A DNA stretch of 64,000 nucleotides. Source: Lichenostomus cassidix (Eukaryota; Chordata; Aves; Passeriformes; Meliphagidae). Location of the stretch: the NCBI GenBank assembly GCA_008360975.2, contig CM039202.1, positions 2,564,675 through 2,628,674 of the forward strand, in the 5' to 3' direction. A model generated the notes under the pieces. The model saw only the letters and a program-made list of their open reading frames with translations, had not been told where the DNA came from and made no database searches. The translations under genes were made by a program, and so were the position numbers. Positions 48,073 through 60,461 of the stretch are shown here, one piece after another; the first letter of the stretch is position 1, and each line of letters starts with the position of its first letter.

Positions 48073-49110
48073 GGATCCAGAATATCCAGCGTGGAAAATT
48101 GTGTATCCCATGAGCAGGGGTATTGTCTGTGGTGTGGAAGAACCCCCTGGATCCCCAGGAATATTCTGTATTTTATGATATTCTCTGTGGTGCAGCAGAG
48201 CCCCCTGGATCTCCAGGAATGTTCTGTATTCTCTGTGGTACAAAAGAACCCTCTGGATCCCCAGAAATATCCTGTATCCCATGATCAGGAATATTCTGTA
48301 TCCTCTGTGGTGCAGAAGAACCCCCTGGATCCCCTGGAATATTCTGTATCCCAGGATATTCTCTCTGGTGTGGAAGAACTCCCTGGATCCCCTGGAATAT
48401 TCTGTATTTTATGATATTCTCTCTTGTGTGGAAGAACCCTCTGGATCCAGCATGGAATAGTCTGTATCCTATGCTATTCTCTGTGGTGCAGGAGAACCCC
48501 CTGGATCCCCAGGAATGTTCTGTATCCTCTGTGGTGCAGAACCTCCTGGATCCCCTGGAATATTCTGCATCCCTTGATCAGGAATATCCTGTGTTCTCTG
48601 TGCTGCAGGAGAACCCCCTGGATCCCCTGGAATATTCTGTATTTTATGATATTCTCTGTGGTGTGGAAGAATCCCCTGGATCCCCAGGAATATTCTGTAT
48701 CTTCTGTGGTGCAGGAGAACCCCCTGTATCCCCAGGAATATTCTGTATTTTATGATATTCTCTGTGGTGCACGAGACCCTCCTGGATCCCCTGGAATATT
48801 GTGTATTCTCTGTGGTACAGAACCTCCTGGATCCCCAGGAATATTCTGTATCCCATGATATTCTCTGTGGTGTGGAGGAACCCCCTGGATCCTCAGGAAT
48901 GTTCTGTATTCCATGATATTCCCTGTGGTGCAGGAGACCCCCCTGGATCCCCTGGAATATTCTGTATCCCAGGATATTCCCTGTGATGTGGAAGAAACCC
49001 CTGGATCCCCAGGAATGTTCTGTATCCTCTGTGGTGCAGGAGAACCCCACAAATCCCCAGGAATATGCTGTATTTTATGATATTCTCTGTGATGCAGAAG
49101 AACCCCCTGG
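48073..49110 (+). repeat. ~45/60-bp minisatellite, ~17 units
   Basis: Units contain CCCCCTGGATCCCCAGGAAT, ATTCTGTATCC, CATGATATTCTCTGTGGTG and CAGAAGAA. Long units (about 60 bp) keep the CATGATATTC segment and short units (about 45 bp) lack it. Frames of 110-190 codons are open on both strands as a result. Confidence 0.95.
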
Positions 49111-50513
49111 CTCCCCAGCAGTGGTTTGGAGCTGCTGTCTCCCTCCATCTCCGTGTCTGCCCCTAATCCTGAGCCCATCAATCCTGCAGGGAGGGCAGGA
49201 GAGCAGCCCAGGAGAGCAGCAGATGCACCTTGTGTAGCTCAGGGTGCTGCCAGGAGAGCAGAGCAGCCCTGGGAAGGGCAATTAAGGCTCTGGGTGATTA
49301 GGGATACAGCATGTTGGGTGCTCAAATCCCACTGCCCTGGCAGGGAGCTGAGAGCCTGGATTGGCTGGGAGGAAGCTAAACAGACTCTGCAGGCCTTTGG
49401 GGATCCTGGCTGTGTTTTAACAAGGAAAAAATCAGATTATTTGTAGTGTTTGTAATGGTTTTTCTTGGTTTTTTGTTGGTTTTTTTTAAGAAGTTCCTTG
49501 CTGGTGTAGCAGCCTTGTTTGCTCTCAGCCCTGGCCTGCTGTGTTTTGGGTTCTGCAGCTCAGGAGGTTAAAAAGAGAAATTCCAGAATGTTTTCTGCTC
49601 ATAGCTGAGAAACCACTGTCACCCTGAGCTTGGCTTTGCCAGGAGGGTGTTAAATAAAGAGAAACATTAGGATCAGCCCTGAATTCCCCTCACATTCAGG
49701 GAGCCACTACAAACCCCACAAGCTATTTAATTCCTCCTTTGAAGGTTTCAGCACTGATGAAGTGACACTTAAATTATCTCTTAATTTATTTTTTTTTCCC
49801 CTTTTTTAAAAATTTTTTCCCCCTTTTTTTTTTTCCCCTCTTCATTTTATTTCTGGTTTTGGAGCAAGCTCTGAGTTCAAAAACGAGCTGGCAGCTTCCT
49901 CCTCAGGCCTGGAGCAGCTGAATTTGCAGAGAGCAAAAAATCAGCGATTTTCAGGAAGAAAACATCTGTGCTGGCAGAGGGGACAGAGGGGTGACAGAGC
50001 CCTGTGTGACACAAGAGCTAGTGTCACAAACTGAACATTCCCAGTCCTGAGATGATGGGAGGGAGGCAGGATGGGGATTCCCAGGGGGAAGGAGCTCTGT
50101 GGGGTCAGGAGCACTGCTGTTCCCATGGCAGTTCTGCCCTGCCCTGTGTCCTCCTGCTGTCCCCAAGTGTCACATCCTGTGGGGATGGAGCCTCCACCGC
50201 TGCTTGTGCTGCTCTGGGGCACAGGGAACGGGCAGAAAAGGAGAATAAAAAGCTTTTTGTTTTGCTCTGAACCATTTCTGAGGGCTGGGAGAAGTTCCTG
50301 AGCTGCATGTGGAGATTCCTGGCCATGCCAGGGGCAGAGCAGCTGCAGAGCTCTGATCTTGTAGGATCAGGCAAAGAACCAATCTTTGCTCCCAAATCAA
50401 TCTTTGCTCCTCTCCTTTCCTGCCTCTGGGCTCATTTTTACTTTCTTGGGACCCCAAAAATCCCAGCTGTGAGCTTGGAATGTGGTTGTTTCCTTCCGTT
50501 GTAGAGGCTTCAG
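49111..50513 (+). other. DPYSL2 intron 3, spacer between two arrays
   Basis: Unique sequence with T-rich low complexity at 49780-49850. Nothing else is assignable. Confidence 0.6.
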
Positions 50514-51462
50514 AGTAATTCCTGGGAATCCAGAGTAATTCCTGGGGCTCCAGAACTGTTCCTGGCCCTCCAAAGCCATTTCTGGGGCTCCAGAGTAATT
50601 CCTGGGGCTTCCAGATTAATTCCTGGAGGCTCCTGAGCCATTCCTGGGGCTCCAGAGCCATTCCAGAAGCTCCACAGCCATTCCTGAGGGCTCCAGAGCA
50701 ATTCCTAGGTGCTCCACAGCCATTCCTGGGTCTCCAAAGCCATTCCTGGGGCTCCAGGGCCATTCTAGGGGCTTTCAGATTAATTCCTGGGGCTCCACAG
50801 CCATTCCTGGAGGCTCCTGAGCCGTTCCTGGGCCTCTAGAGTCATTCCTGGGGCTCCAAAGCAATTCCTGGGGCCTCCAGATTAATTCTTTGGTCTCCAG
50901 AGCCATTTTTTGGGGCTCCAGGGCCAATTCAGGGGCTCCTGAACCATTCCTGGGGCTCCAGAGCCATTCCTGGTGGCTCCAGAGTAATTCCTGGGTCTCC
51001 AGAGCCATTTTTTGGGGCTCCAGGACTGTTCCAGGGGCTCCAAAGCTATTCCTGGGGTCTTCAGAGTAATTCCTGGGTTTCCAGAGCCATTTTTTGGGGC
51101 TCCAGGGCCATTCCTGGGGGCTCTAGAGTAATTCCTGGGTCTCCAAAGCCATTCCTGAAGGCTCCAGAGCCATTCTTGAAGGCTCCAGAGTAATTCTTTG
51201 GCCTCCACAGCCATTCTTGGGGCTCCAGGGCCATTCCTAGGTGCTCCAGAGTAATTCTTGGGTCTCCAGAGCTATTTTTGGGGCTCCAGGGCCATTCCTG
51301 AGGGCTCCTGAGCCATTCCTGGGGTCTCCAGATTAATTCCTGGGTCTCCACAGCCATTCCTGGGTGCTCCAGAGTAATTCTTGGGGTTCCACAGCCATTT
51401 TCTGGGGCTCCACAGCCATTCCTGAGGGTTCCAGATTAAGTCCTGGGTCTCCAGAGCCATCC
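50514..51462 (+). repeat. ~20-21 bp minisatellite, ~46 copies
   Basis: ATTCCTGGGGCTCCAGAGCC is the basic unit, with frequent 21-bp variants (ATTCCTGGGTCTCCAGAG, ATTTTTTGGGGCTCCAG). On the reverse strand it reads as PQEWLWS-like heptads in several chance frames. Confidence 0.95.
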
Positions 51463-52203
51463 CAGGGTCGCAGTTCGGGGCTCTGAGGACTCTTTTTTAA
51501 CCCCTTGGTGACCTCAGGCAGGATTTCCCAAAGCCCAGGAGCCACCCATGGATTTGGGGCTGACAGATCTTGTCTGGAGTGGGGATGGATTCATTCCTGG
51601 CTGTGTTAGAGATTAAATAGGTTTTTTTTTGCTTTTGAATGATCCATTTGTGTAAACAACGAACTTCTCCGTGTCCCACTGGCAGAGCAAAGGGAATAAT
51701 GTTCTTTTTCTCCTCCTTGTTCATTCTGCTGGAGCTGAAGATGAACTTTGGCAGAGGGACAGGAGCTCTGGGCTGGCCAGGAAACCAGCCAGGCTGAGTT
51801 CTGCCCACTGGGGAGGAGCAGATTACAGCACAGAAATGGGATGGTTTTAAAAAAAAAAAATTAAAAAAGTGTTTAAATTCAATTTTTCCTCCTCTCCCAG
51901 CTCTGTGCTGGAGATTTTGACTGGCTGCTTTCATTCCAGCAAAGATCTCAGACACTCCATAATAAAAGAAATAAACAAAAAAAAAAAAAAATTTTTTATC
52001 TATATCAAATAAAAAATAAATAAATTTTTGCTCAAATAAAACCCCAAAATCAGAAATTTTCTGATCCTAGTGCCTCGTGTCTCTCTCTGAGGCTGTTCTG
52101 CATCACCTGCAGCTGCCTGGGAGTTCTGGATTTGGTATGAGGATGGAACTGTTGAAGTAACAACTCATTTTCCTTCAGCTGCAGCTCTGTAATCTCCTTT
52201 CCT
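51463..52203 (+). other. DPYSL2 intron 3, spacer before the exon 4 proximal array
   Basis: Unique sequence containing an A-rich stretch (51849-51870) and an AT-rich low-complexity run with several AATAAA words (51958-52040). No exon is recognised. Confidence 0.6.
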
Positions 52204-53157
<954 letters not shown>

Positions 53158-53162
53158 TAAAA

Positions 53163-54998
53163 ATGTGATAGGATCCCCTAAAAACCAAGATTTTGGGATT
53201 TTTTACGGTTGTCTCTAGTGCCATATTTTGCTTTTACATCCCAATAACGCGGTTTTCTTAGGATCCCCTATTTTTTAGGGCTGTCTCTTAAGGAGTATTT
53301 TGCTTTCATAAAGCTGGTTTTTAGGATCCCCTGTTTTTAGGGCTGTTTCTCGTGGGGTATTTCACTTTTATAAAGCTGGTTTCTGGGATTCCCCTATTGT
53401 TTAGGGTTGTCTCTCATGCAGAATTTTCTTTTGCATCCCAATAAAGCTGTTTTTTGGGATCCCCTATTGTTTAGGGTTGTCTCTCATGCAGAATTTCTTT
53501 TGCATCCCAATAAAGCTTTTTTTGGATCCCCTTTTTAGGGTGTCTCTCATGCACTATTTTGCTTTTATAAAGCTAGTTTTTGGGATTCCCTGTTTTTTAG
53601 GATTCCCTGGTTTTTAGGGCTGTTTATTGTGCAGTATTTTGCTTTTTCATCCCAATAAAATTGTTTTTTTAGGATCCTCTATTGTTCAGGGCCGTTTCCC
53701 ATGCAGCACTTTGCTTTTATAAAGCTGGTTTTTGGGATCCCCTATTTTTTAGGGCTGTTTCTCATGCAGTATTTTGCTTTTGCATCCAAATAAAGCTGTT
53801 TTTTTAGGATCCCTTATTCTCTAGGGTTGTCTCTCATGCAGTATTTTGCTTTTATAAAGCTAGTTTTCAGGATTCCCTGTTTTTTAGGATTCCCTGTTTT
53901 TTAGGGCTGTCTCTCATGCAGTATTTTGCTTTTATAAAGCTGTTTTTCAGAATCCCCTTTTCTTTAGAACCTGTCTCTCATGCAGTATTTTGCTTTTATA
54001 AAGCTGTTTTTTAGGATCCCCAATTTTTTAGGGTTGTCTCTCATGCAGAATTTTCTTTTGCATCCCAATAAAGCTGGTTTTTTTAGGATTCCCTATTTTC
54101 TAGGGCTGTCTCTTGTGCAGTATTCTGCTTTTGCATCCCAATAATGCTATTTTTTTAGGATCCCCTATTTTTTAGGGCTGTCTCTTAAGGAGTATTTTGC
54201 TTTCATAAAGCTGTTTTTTAGGATTCCCTATTTTTTAGGGTTGTCTCTCATGAATTATTTTGCTTTTGCATCCCAATAAAGCCTTTTTTTTTTAGAATCC
54301 CCTATTGTTTAGGGCTATTTCTCATGCAGTATTTTGCTTTTGCATCCAAATAAAGCTGTTTTTTTGGGATCCCCCATTGTTCAGGGCTGTCTCTCATGCA
54401 GTATTTTGCTTTTATAAAGCTGGTTTTTAGGATCCTCTATTCTGTAGGGTTGTCTCTCATGCAGTAATTTTGCTTTTACATCCCAATAAAGCTATTTTTT
54501 TTAGGATCCCCTATTGTTTAGGGCTGTCTCTCATGCAGTATTTTGCTTTTATAAAGCTAGTTTTTAGGATTCCCTGTTTTTTAGGATTCCCTGTTTTTTA
54601 GGGCTGTTTATTGTGCAGTATTTTGCTTTTATAAAGCTGTTTTTTAGCATCCCCTATTGTTTAGGACCTGTCTCTCATGCAGTATTTCGCTTTTATAAAG
54701 CTGTTTTTTAGGATCCCCTATTTTTTAGGGTTGTCTCTCATACAGAATTTTCTTTTGCATCCCAATAAAGCTGGTTTTTTTAGGATCCCCTGTTTTTTAG
54801 GGTTGTCTCTCATGCAGTATTTTGCTTTTGCATCCCAATAAAGCTATTTTTTTAGGATCCCCCATTCTTTAAGGCTGTGTCTCATGCACTATTTTGCTTT
54901 TGCATCCCAATTAAGCTGGTTTTTTGGGATCCCCTGTTGTTCAGGGCTGTTTCTCATGGGGTATTTCATTTTTTACATCCCAATAAAGCTATTTTGGA
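53163..54998 (+). repeat. ~65-95 bp tandem repeat with AATAAA hexamers, ~24 units
   Basis: The unit is TTTTTTAGGATCCCCTATT, TTTTAGGGCTGTCTCTCATG, CAGTATTTTGCTTTT, then either GCATCCCAATAAAGCTG or ATAAAGCTG. Eleven units contain an exact sense AATAAA followed by a T-rich run. The array begins about 40 bp after the exon 4 donor and fills more than half of intron 4. Confidence 0.95.
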
Positions 54999-55526
54999 CC
55001 CTTTCTGGCTCCTTTGGGGTTGCAGAGCTCTCAGGGATTTTGAGGCACAGTGATTTTCCAGAGGTGAACCTCCTGCTTTCCTGTCTCCATGAACACCCTC
55101 ATGGTCCAGCACTGCCCCTTGGGGACACCTAAATCCCCTAAAACACTGCAAAAAAGGGGAATTTCAACCCCAAAATGACCCATCCAGCTCTGGCTGCTGA
55201 AAGTGAAGAGCTTTATTTCATTTTATATTCAAATTATAAAATGACCTCATGGGTTTTTCCCTCTTTTTGATTTCCTCAGCGTTTCATCCTCAGGCTGGAG
55301 TTGTTTTCCATCCTGTTTGGAGTTCAAATCTCAGCATTTTCCACCCCAAGGAGATCTTTCCAGGAGTTTTTAGTGATTCCAAAGGCTGGGGAGGGAAATG
55401 CAGCTCAGGGTTAGTGGGTCAGCTTGGAGAAATCCCAAATTTTGCATGATTCTCCCTGAAGGGAGAGGAGGATCAGCCAGCCAGGCTCAGGCTCTGCTTT
55501 TGTGTTGGATGCATTTTGGCTTTTTA

Positions 55527-56464
55527 CCAGTATTTATTATTATTTATATTTATATGTTTATATATTATTTGTATTTTATTTTTTATATATTATTATTTAT
55601 TTATATATTATTATTTATATATTATTTATATATTATTTATTTATATATTGTTATTTATTTATGTGTTATTATTTATTTATATATTATTATTTTTATATTG
55701 TTTATATATTATTTATATTTACCAGTATTTATATTTATTTATTACCAGTAGTATGAGTAGTAGTAGCAGCATTATTGGTATTAGTATTAGTATTAGTATT
55801 AGTAGTATTATTAATATTACTAGTATTACTAGTATTATTAGTATATTTTAATAATAACAGCATTTTAATTTTAGTAATGATTATATCAATGGTTTGTTTA
55901 TTAGCATTAGTATTATTTATTAGCATTATTATTATTTATTACTAGCATTATTATTATATTAAAATAATTATATAATAATATTACATATACATATATAATT
56001 TATTATTAGCATTGTTACCACAGTGCTGGATTATTAGTATTAGTATTAGTATTAATATTACTAGTATTATTAGTATTTTTAAATAATAACAACATTTTAA
56101 TCTTAGTAATGATTATATCAATGGTTTATTTATTAGCATTATAATTATTATTTATTACTAGCATTATTATTATATTATAATAATTATATAATATTATATA
56201 TATATATATAATTTATTATTGGCATTATTACCACAGACCTGGATTATTATTATTATTAGTAGTAGTAGTAGTAATATTACTAGTATTACTAGTATTATTA
56301 GTATATTTTAATAACATTTTAATTTTAATAATGATGATATCAATGGTTTTTATTAGCATTATTATTATTTATTAGCATTATTATTATTATTTATTACTAG
56401 CATTAATGTAATATAAGATTATATAAGATAAGATTATATTATTGTAATATAAGATTATAATATA

Positions 56465-56514
<50 letters not shown>
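55527..56514 (+). repeat. AT-rich region with TAT/TAG trinucleotides and (TA)n
   Basis: Starts with TTATTTATATATTA-type runs and passes into TAGTAT and TATTAG trinucleotide tracts. A (TA)n run lies at 56466-56511. A ~210-290 bp higher-order unit recurs three times (about 55780-56030, 56030-56246 and 56246-56547). Each copy carries ATTTTAATTTTAGTAATGAT or a variant, ATATCAATGGTTT and a closing CATTATTACCACAG. The last copy ends about 100 bp before exon 5. Confidence 0.9.
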
Positions 56515-56516
<2 letters not shown>

Positions 56517-56642
56517 CTTTATTAGCATTATTACCACAGCGCTGGATGAACACTAATAATAAATTATTCCATGGAAATACACAGAATTTCTGCTTTGGGT
56601 TTTGCATTGCCCAGCTTCACCTGCAGTGTGCTCTTCCCCCAG

Positions 56643-56704
56643 GTGTGAACTCCTTCCTGGTGTACATGGCTTTCAAAGATCGCTTCCAGCTCAGTGATTC
56701 CCAG
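56643..56704 (+). CDS. DPYSL2: DPYSL2 exon 5 (carboxylysine position lost)
   Basis: This 62-bp exon completes Gly160 and encodes residues 161-180, [20 protein letters not shown]. In active dihydropyrimidinases the residue after the SF of VNSF is the carboxylated metal-bridging lysine. Here it is Leu165, as in CRMPs generally. This agrees with the lost second His in exon 3 and predicts no hydrolase activity. The acceptor is CCCCCAG. The donor is GTAATT, weaker than the gene's other donors. The 23-bp minisatellite starts about 25 bp after the donor, and an AT-rich region ends about 130 bp before the exon. Ser177 and Ser179 stand where I recall Thr and Cys in mammals. The exon is too short to be seen as an open frame and is identified by homology and phase. 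Confidence 0.96.
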
Positions 56705-56727
56705 GTAATTCATGTTTAAATTGTCAC

Positions 56728-57442
56728 AAATCAGTGCTAAATTCAATATTCTGTCAGTGCTAAATTCAGTATTCTGTCAGTGCTAAATTCAGTATTCTGT
56801 CAGTGTGAAATTCAGTATTCTGTCAGTGCTAAATTCAATATTCTGTCAGTGCTAAATTCAGTATTCTGTCAGTGCTAAATTCAATATTCTGTCAGTGCTA
56901 AATTCAATATTCTGTCAGTGCTAAATTCAGTATTCTGTCAGTGTGAAATTCAGTATTCTGTCAGTGCTAAATTCAATATTCTGTCAGTGCTAAATTCAGT
57001 ATTCTGTCAGTGTGAAATTCAGTATTCTGTCAGTGCTAAATTCAATATTCTGTCAGTGCTAAATTCAATATTCTGTCAGTGTGAAATTCAGTATTCTGTC
57101 AGTGTGAAATTCAGTATTCTGTCAGTGTGAAATTCAGTATTCTGTCAGTGTGAAATTCAGTATTCTGTCAGTGTGAAATTCAATATTCTGTCAGTGCTAA
57201 ATTCAGTATTCTGTCAGTGTGAAATTCAGTATTCTGTCAGTGCTAAATTCAATGTTCTGTCAGTGCTAAATTCAATATTCTGTCAGTGCTAAATTCAATA
57301 TTCTGTCAGTGCTAAATTCAGTATTCTGTCAGTGCTAAATTCAATGTTCTGTCAGTGATAAATTCAGTATTTTGTCAGTGCTAAATTCAGTATTCTGTCA
57401 GTGCTAAATTCAATATTCTGTCAGTGTTAAATTCAGTATTTT
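56728..57442 (+). repeat. 23-bp minisatellite, ~31 copies
   Basis: ATTCTGTCAGTG followed by CTAAATTCAGT, CTAAATTCAAT or TGAAATTCAGT. The three variants occur in runs and short recurring series, which implies block duplication. It begins 24 bp after the exon 5 donor. Confidence 0.97.
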
Positions 57443-57930
57443 GTGAGCTGGCACTCTGTGTGTCTGACACAACCTGACTTTGCCAACAGCTCTGCTTTGA
57501 AGATTATATTTTTAATTAAAAACCAAGCCCTGGAAGGGTGATTTCAGTGGTGAAATCCTCATTTTGGGATGTCCCAGGTTTTTTTCCAGCCCCTCTGGGG
57601 TGACAGCAGTGACAATTCCCTGAATTGCTGCTTTGTGCAGATCTTTGCAGGGATTATTCTGCTCTGTACCGAAATCTGACCTCCTCCAGAGGTGGCTTTT
57701 GCTGCCACACCCTCCACAGGAATCCCTGTCCTCCTGCCTGCTGCTCTGGTGGCACTTTGGGCCACTTTGTGTCCCTGAGGGGTGGCAGGATGGGAATTCC
57801 TGCGAGTGCAGATGTGGAATTATCTCTGAGCACTCTGCAAACATTTCACTGGCGGCGCCAGTCGCGGTTATTCCACCTGAAACCTCTCAGAGAGGTGGCT
57901 GGAGTGGGAAATCAGAGCTCCTGACTCCCA

Positions 57931-58247
57931 CTGCATTTTTTTCTGCATTTTTTCTGCCTTTTTCTGCATTTTTTCTGCCTTTTTCTGCATTTTTTCTGCC
58001 TTTTTCTGTCTTTTTTTCTGCATTTTTTCCCATTTTTTCTGCCTTTTTTGTGCCTTTTTCTGCATTTTTTCTGCCTTTTTCTGTATTTTTTTCTGCATTT
58101 TTCTGCATTTTTTTCTGCATTTTTCTGAATTTTTTCTGCCTTTTTCTGTATTTTTTTCTACCTTTTTTCTGCATTTTTCTGATTTTTTTCTGCATTTTCC
58201 TGCATTTTTTCTGCCTTTTTCTGCATTTTTTCTATTTTTCTGCATTT
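57931..58247 (+). repeat. Pyrimidine-rich TTTTTCTGCA minisatellite (intron 5)
   Basis: Units are TTTTTTCTGCA and TTTTTCTGCC, 10-13 bp. The tract has no AG dinucleotide. The reverse strand reads as lysine-rich MQKKAEK repeats in open frames, a by-product. A related array is in intron 7. Confidence 0.96.
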
Positions 58248-58530
58248 GGGGTTATGCAGGCAGGATTCTGCCACTGTCTTTTTGAGATCCAATCTCCTGG
58301 GCATCTCTCCTGGTCGTTATTCTATCAGCTTTCCAGTGAATTAGCAGATTTTTTTACTCAGTGCTCAATCAAGCCATCAGATTTCCATGGAGAGCTCACC
58401 CCCAGCACTCAGCTGAAGGGATGGTTTCATGCCAGGCATGAAAAATGAGACAAGAAACTCTGTGAGTCCTTTAAAATCACCCAGCTGAGCCTTGTGCTGG
58501 TGGTATTTCTGCCTCCTGTGTGGAGGGGAA

Positions 58531-59310
58531 TACTCCAAACCTTGATAATTTAAATACTCCAAACCTTGTCAATCTAAATACTCCAAAAATACTCCAAACC
58601 TTCACAATTTAAATACTCCAAACCTTGACAATCTCAATACTCCAAACCTTGACTACTTAAATACTCCAAACCTTGACAATCTAAATACTCCAAACCTTGG
58701 CAATCTAAATACTCCAAACCTTGACAATCCAAATATTCCAAACCTTGGCAATTAAAATATTCCAAACCTTGACAATTCAAATACTCCAAACCTTCACAAT
58801 TTAAATACTCCAAACCTTGACTACTTAAATATTCCAAACTTTGACAATTCAAATACTCCAAACCTTGGCAATCTAAATACTCCAAACCTTGACAATCTAA
58901 ATATTCCAAACCTTGACAATTTAAATATTCCAAACCTTGACAATTTAAATATTCCAAACCTTGACAATTAAAATATTCCAAACCTTGACAATTTAAATAT
59001 TCCAAACCTTGGCAATTTAAATACTCCAAACCTTGGCAATCTAAATACTCCAAACCTTGACAATTCAAATATTCCAAACCTTGACAATCTAAATACTCCA
59101 AAAAATACTCCAAACCTTGGCAATCTAAATACTCCAAACCTTGACAATTCAAATACTCCAAACCTTGACAATTCAAATATTCCAAACCTTGACAATTTAA
59201 ATATTCCAAACCTTGACAATCTAAATACTCCAAACCTTGACAATCTAAATATTCCAAACTTTGACAATTCAAACACTCCAAACTTTAATAATTCAAACAC
59301 TCCAAACCAC
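58531..59310 (+). repeat. 24-bp minisatellite, ~31 copies
   Basis: TACTCCAAACCTTGACAATC plus TAAA is the basic unit, with TATTCC, TTGGCAAT and ATTCAAA variants. The 24-bp period leaves a reverse-strand frame of 215 codons open (LEYLNCQG octads), with no sign that it is a real protein. Confidence 0.96.
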
Positions 59311-59473
59311 TGAAAAGTCGTCTTTTCACCATATCAGCATCACCCAGCTGTAGAATTGAGAGAATCAACTCCAGGCATGAAAACAAACTCCAGCAAACCA
59401 GAGATGCTCATTACTGCTCAGTGCTTCTCTTTCTCTGCTCCCTTCTGCAAAATCCTCTTTGCTGAGGGGCTCT

Positions 59474-60440
59474 GGGGTGTGCCAGGTGTGTCCCTGGGTG
59501 TGCCAGGTGTGTCCCTGTGTGTCTCAGGTGTGTCCCTGGGTGTCTCAGGTGTGTCCCTGGGTGTCTCAGGTGTGTCCCTAGGTGTGTCAGGTGTGTTCCT
59601 GCCTGTGTCATGTGTGTCCCTGTGTGTCTCAGGTGTGTTCCTGGGTGTCTCAGCTGTGTCCCTGGGTGTGCCAGGTGTGTCCCTGTGTGTCCCAGGTGTG
59701 TCCCTGGCTGTCTCAGGTGTGTCCCTGGGTGTGTCACATGTGTCCCTGGCTGTGCCAGCTGTGTCCCTGTGTGTCCCAGCTGTGTCCCAGGCTCTCTCAG
59801 GTGTGTCCCTGGCTGTCCCTGGTGTGTCCCTGGCTGTCTCAGGTGTGTCCTTGGCTGTCTCAGGTGTGTCCCTGGGTGTGCCAGGTGTGTCCCTGTGAAT
59901 CTCAGGTGTGTCCCTGGCTGTCTCAGGTGTGTCCCTGGCTGTCTCAGGTCTGTCCCTGGGTGTGCCAGGTGTGTCCCTGTGAATCTCAGCTGTGTCCCTG
60001 GCTGTCTCAGGTGTGTCCCTGGCTGTCTCAGGTGTGTCCCTGGCTGTCTCAGGTGTGTCCCTGGGTGTGCCATGTGTGTCCCTGTGTGTCCCAGGTGTGT
60101 CCCTGGCTGTCTCAGGTGTGTCCCTGGGTGTCCCTGCGTGTCTCAGGTGTGTTCCTGGGTGTCCCAGGTGTATTCCTGTGTGTCCCTGTGTGTCTCAGCT
60201 GTGTCCCAGGCTCTCTCAGCTGTGTCCCTGGCTGTCTCAGGTGTGTCCCTGTGTCCCAGGTGTGTCCCTGGGTGTCCCTGTGTGTCTCAGCTGTGTCCCT
60301 GTGTGTCCCAGGTGTGTCCCTGGCTGTCCCAGGTCTGTCCCTGGCTGTCTCAGGTGTGTTCCCTGGTGTCTCAGGTGTGTCCCAGGTGTGTCCCTGTGCA
60401 TCTCAGCTGTGTCCCTGTGTCCCAGGTGTGTCCCTGGCTG
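59474..60440 (+). repeat. 21-bp minisatellite abutting exon 6 acceptor, ~45 copies
   Basis: Units are variants of GTGTCCCTGGCTGTCTCAGG, with CTGGGTGTGCCAGGTGTGTC and CCTGTGTGTCCCAG among them. The array ends 22 bp before exon 6. Each unit contains TCTCAGGTGTGT, which resembles an acceptor and a donor at once. All three + frames are open over much of it. Confidence 0.96.
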
Positions 60441-60461
60441 ACCTGTCCTCTCTGCCCCCAG

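Noticed and set aside
48469..49050. 193-codon reverse-strand frame with collagen-like GDPGGS runs
   Set aside because: It arises from the 45/60-bp array. The opposite strand is equally open, which a true gene would not need.
57868..58245. Lysine-rich reverse-strand frames (MQKKAEK), also at 62791-63401
   Set aside because: They are the complement of TTTTTCTGCA arrays. The composition is forced by the repeat.
58634..59281. 215-codon reverse-strand frame of LEYLNCQG octads
   Set aside because: It follows exactly from a 24-bp array without stops. There is no homology, no flanking exon structure and it is antisense to DPYSL2.
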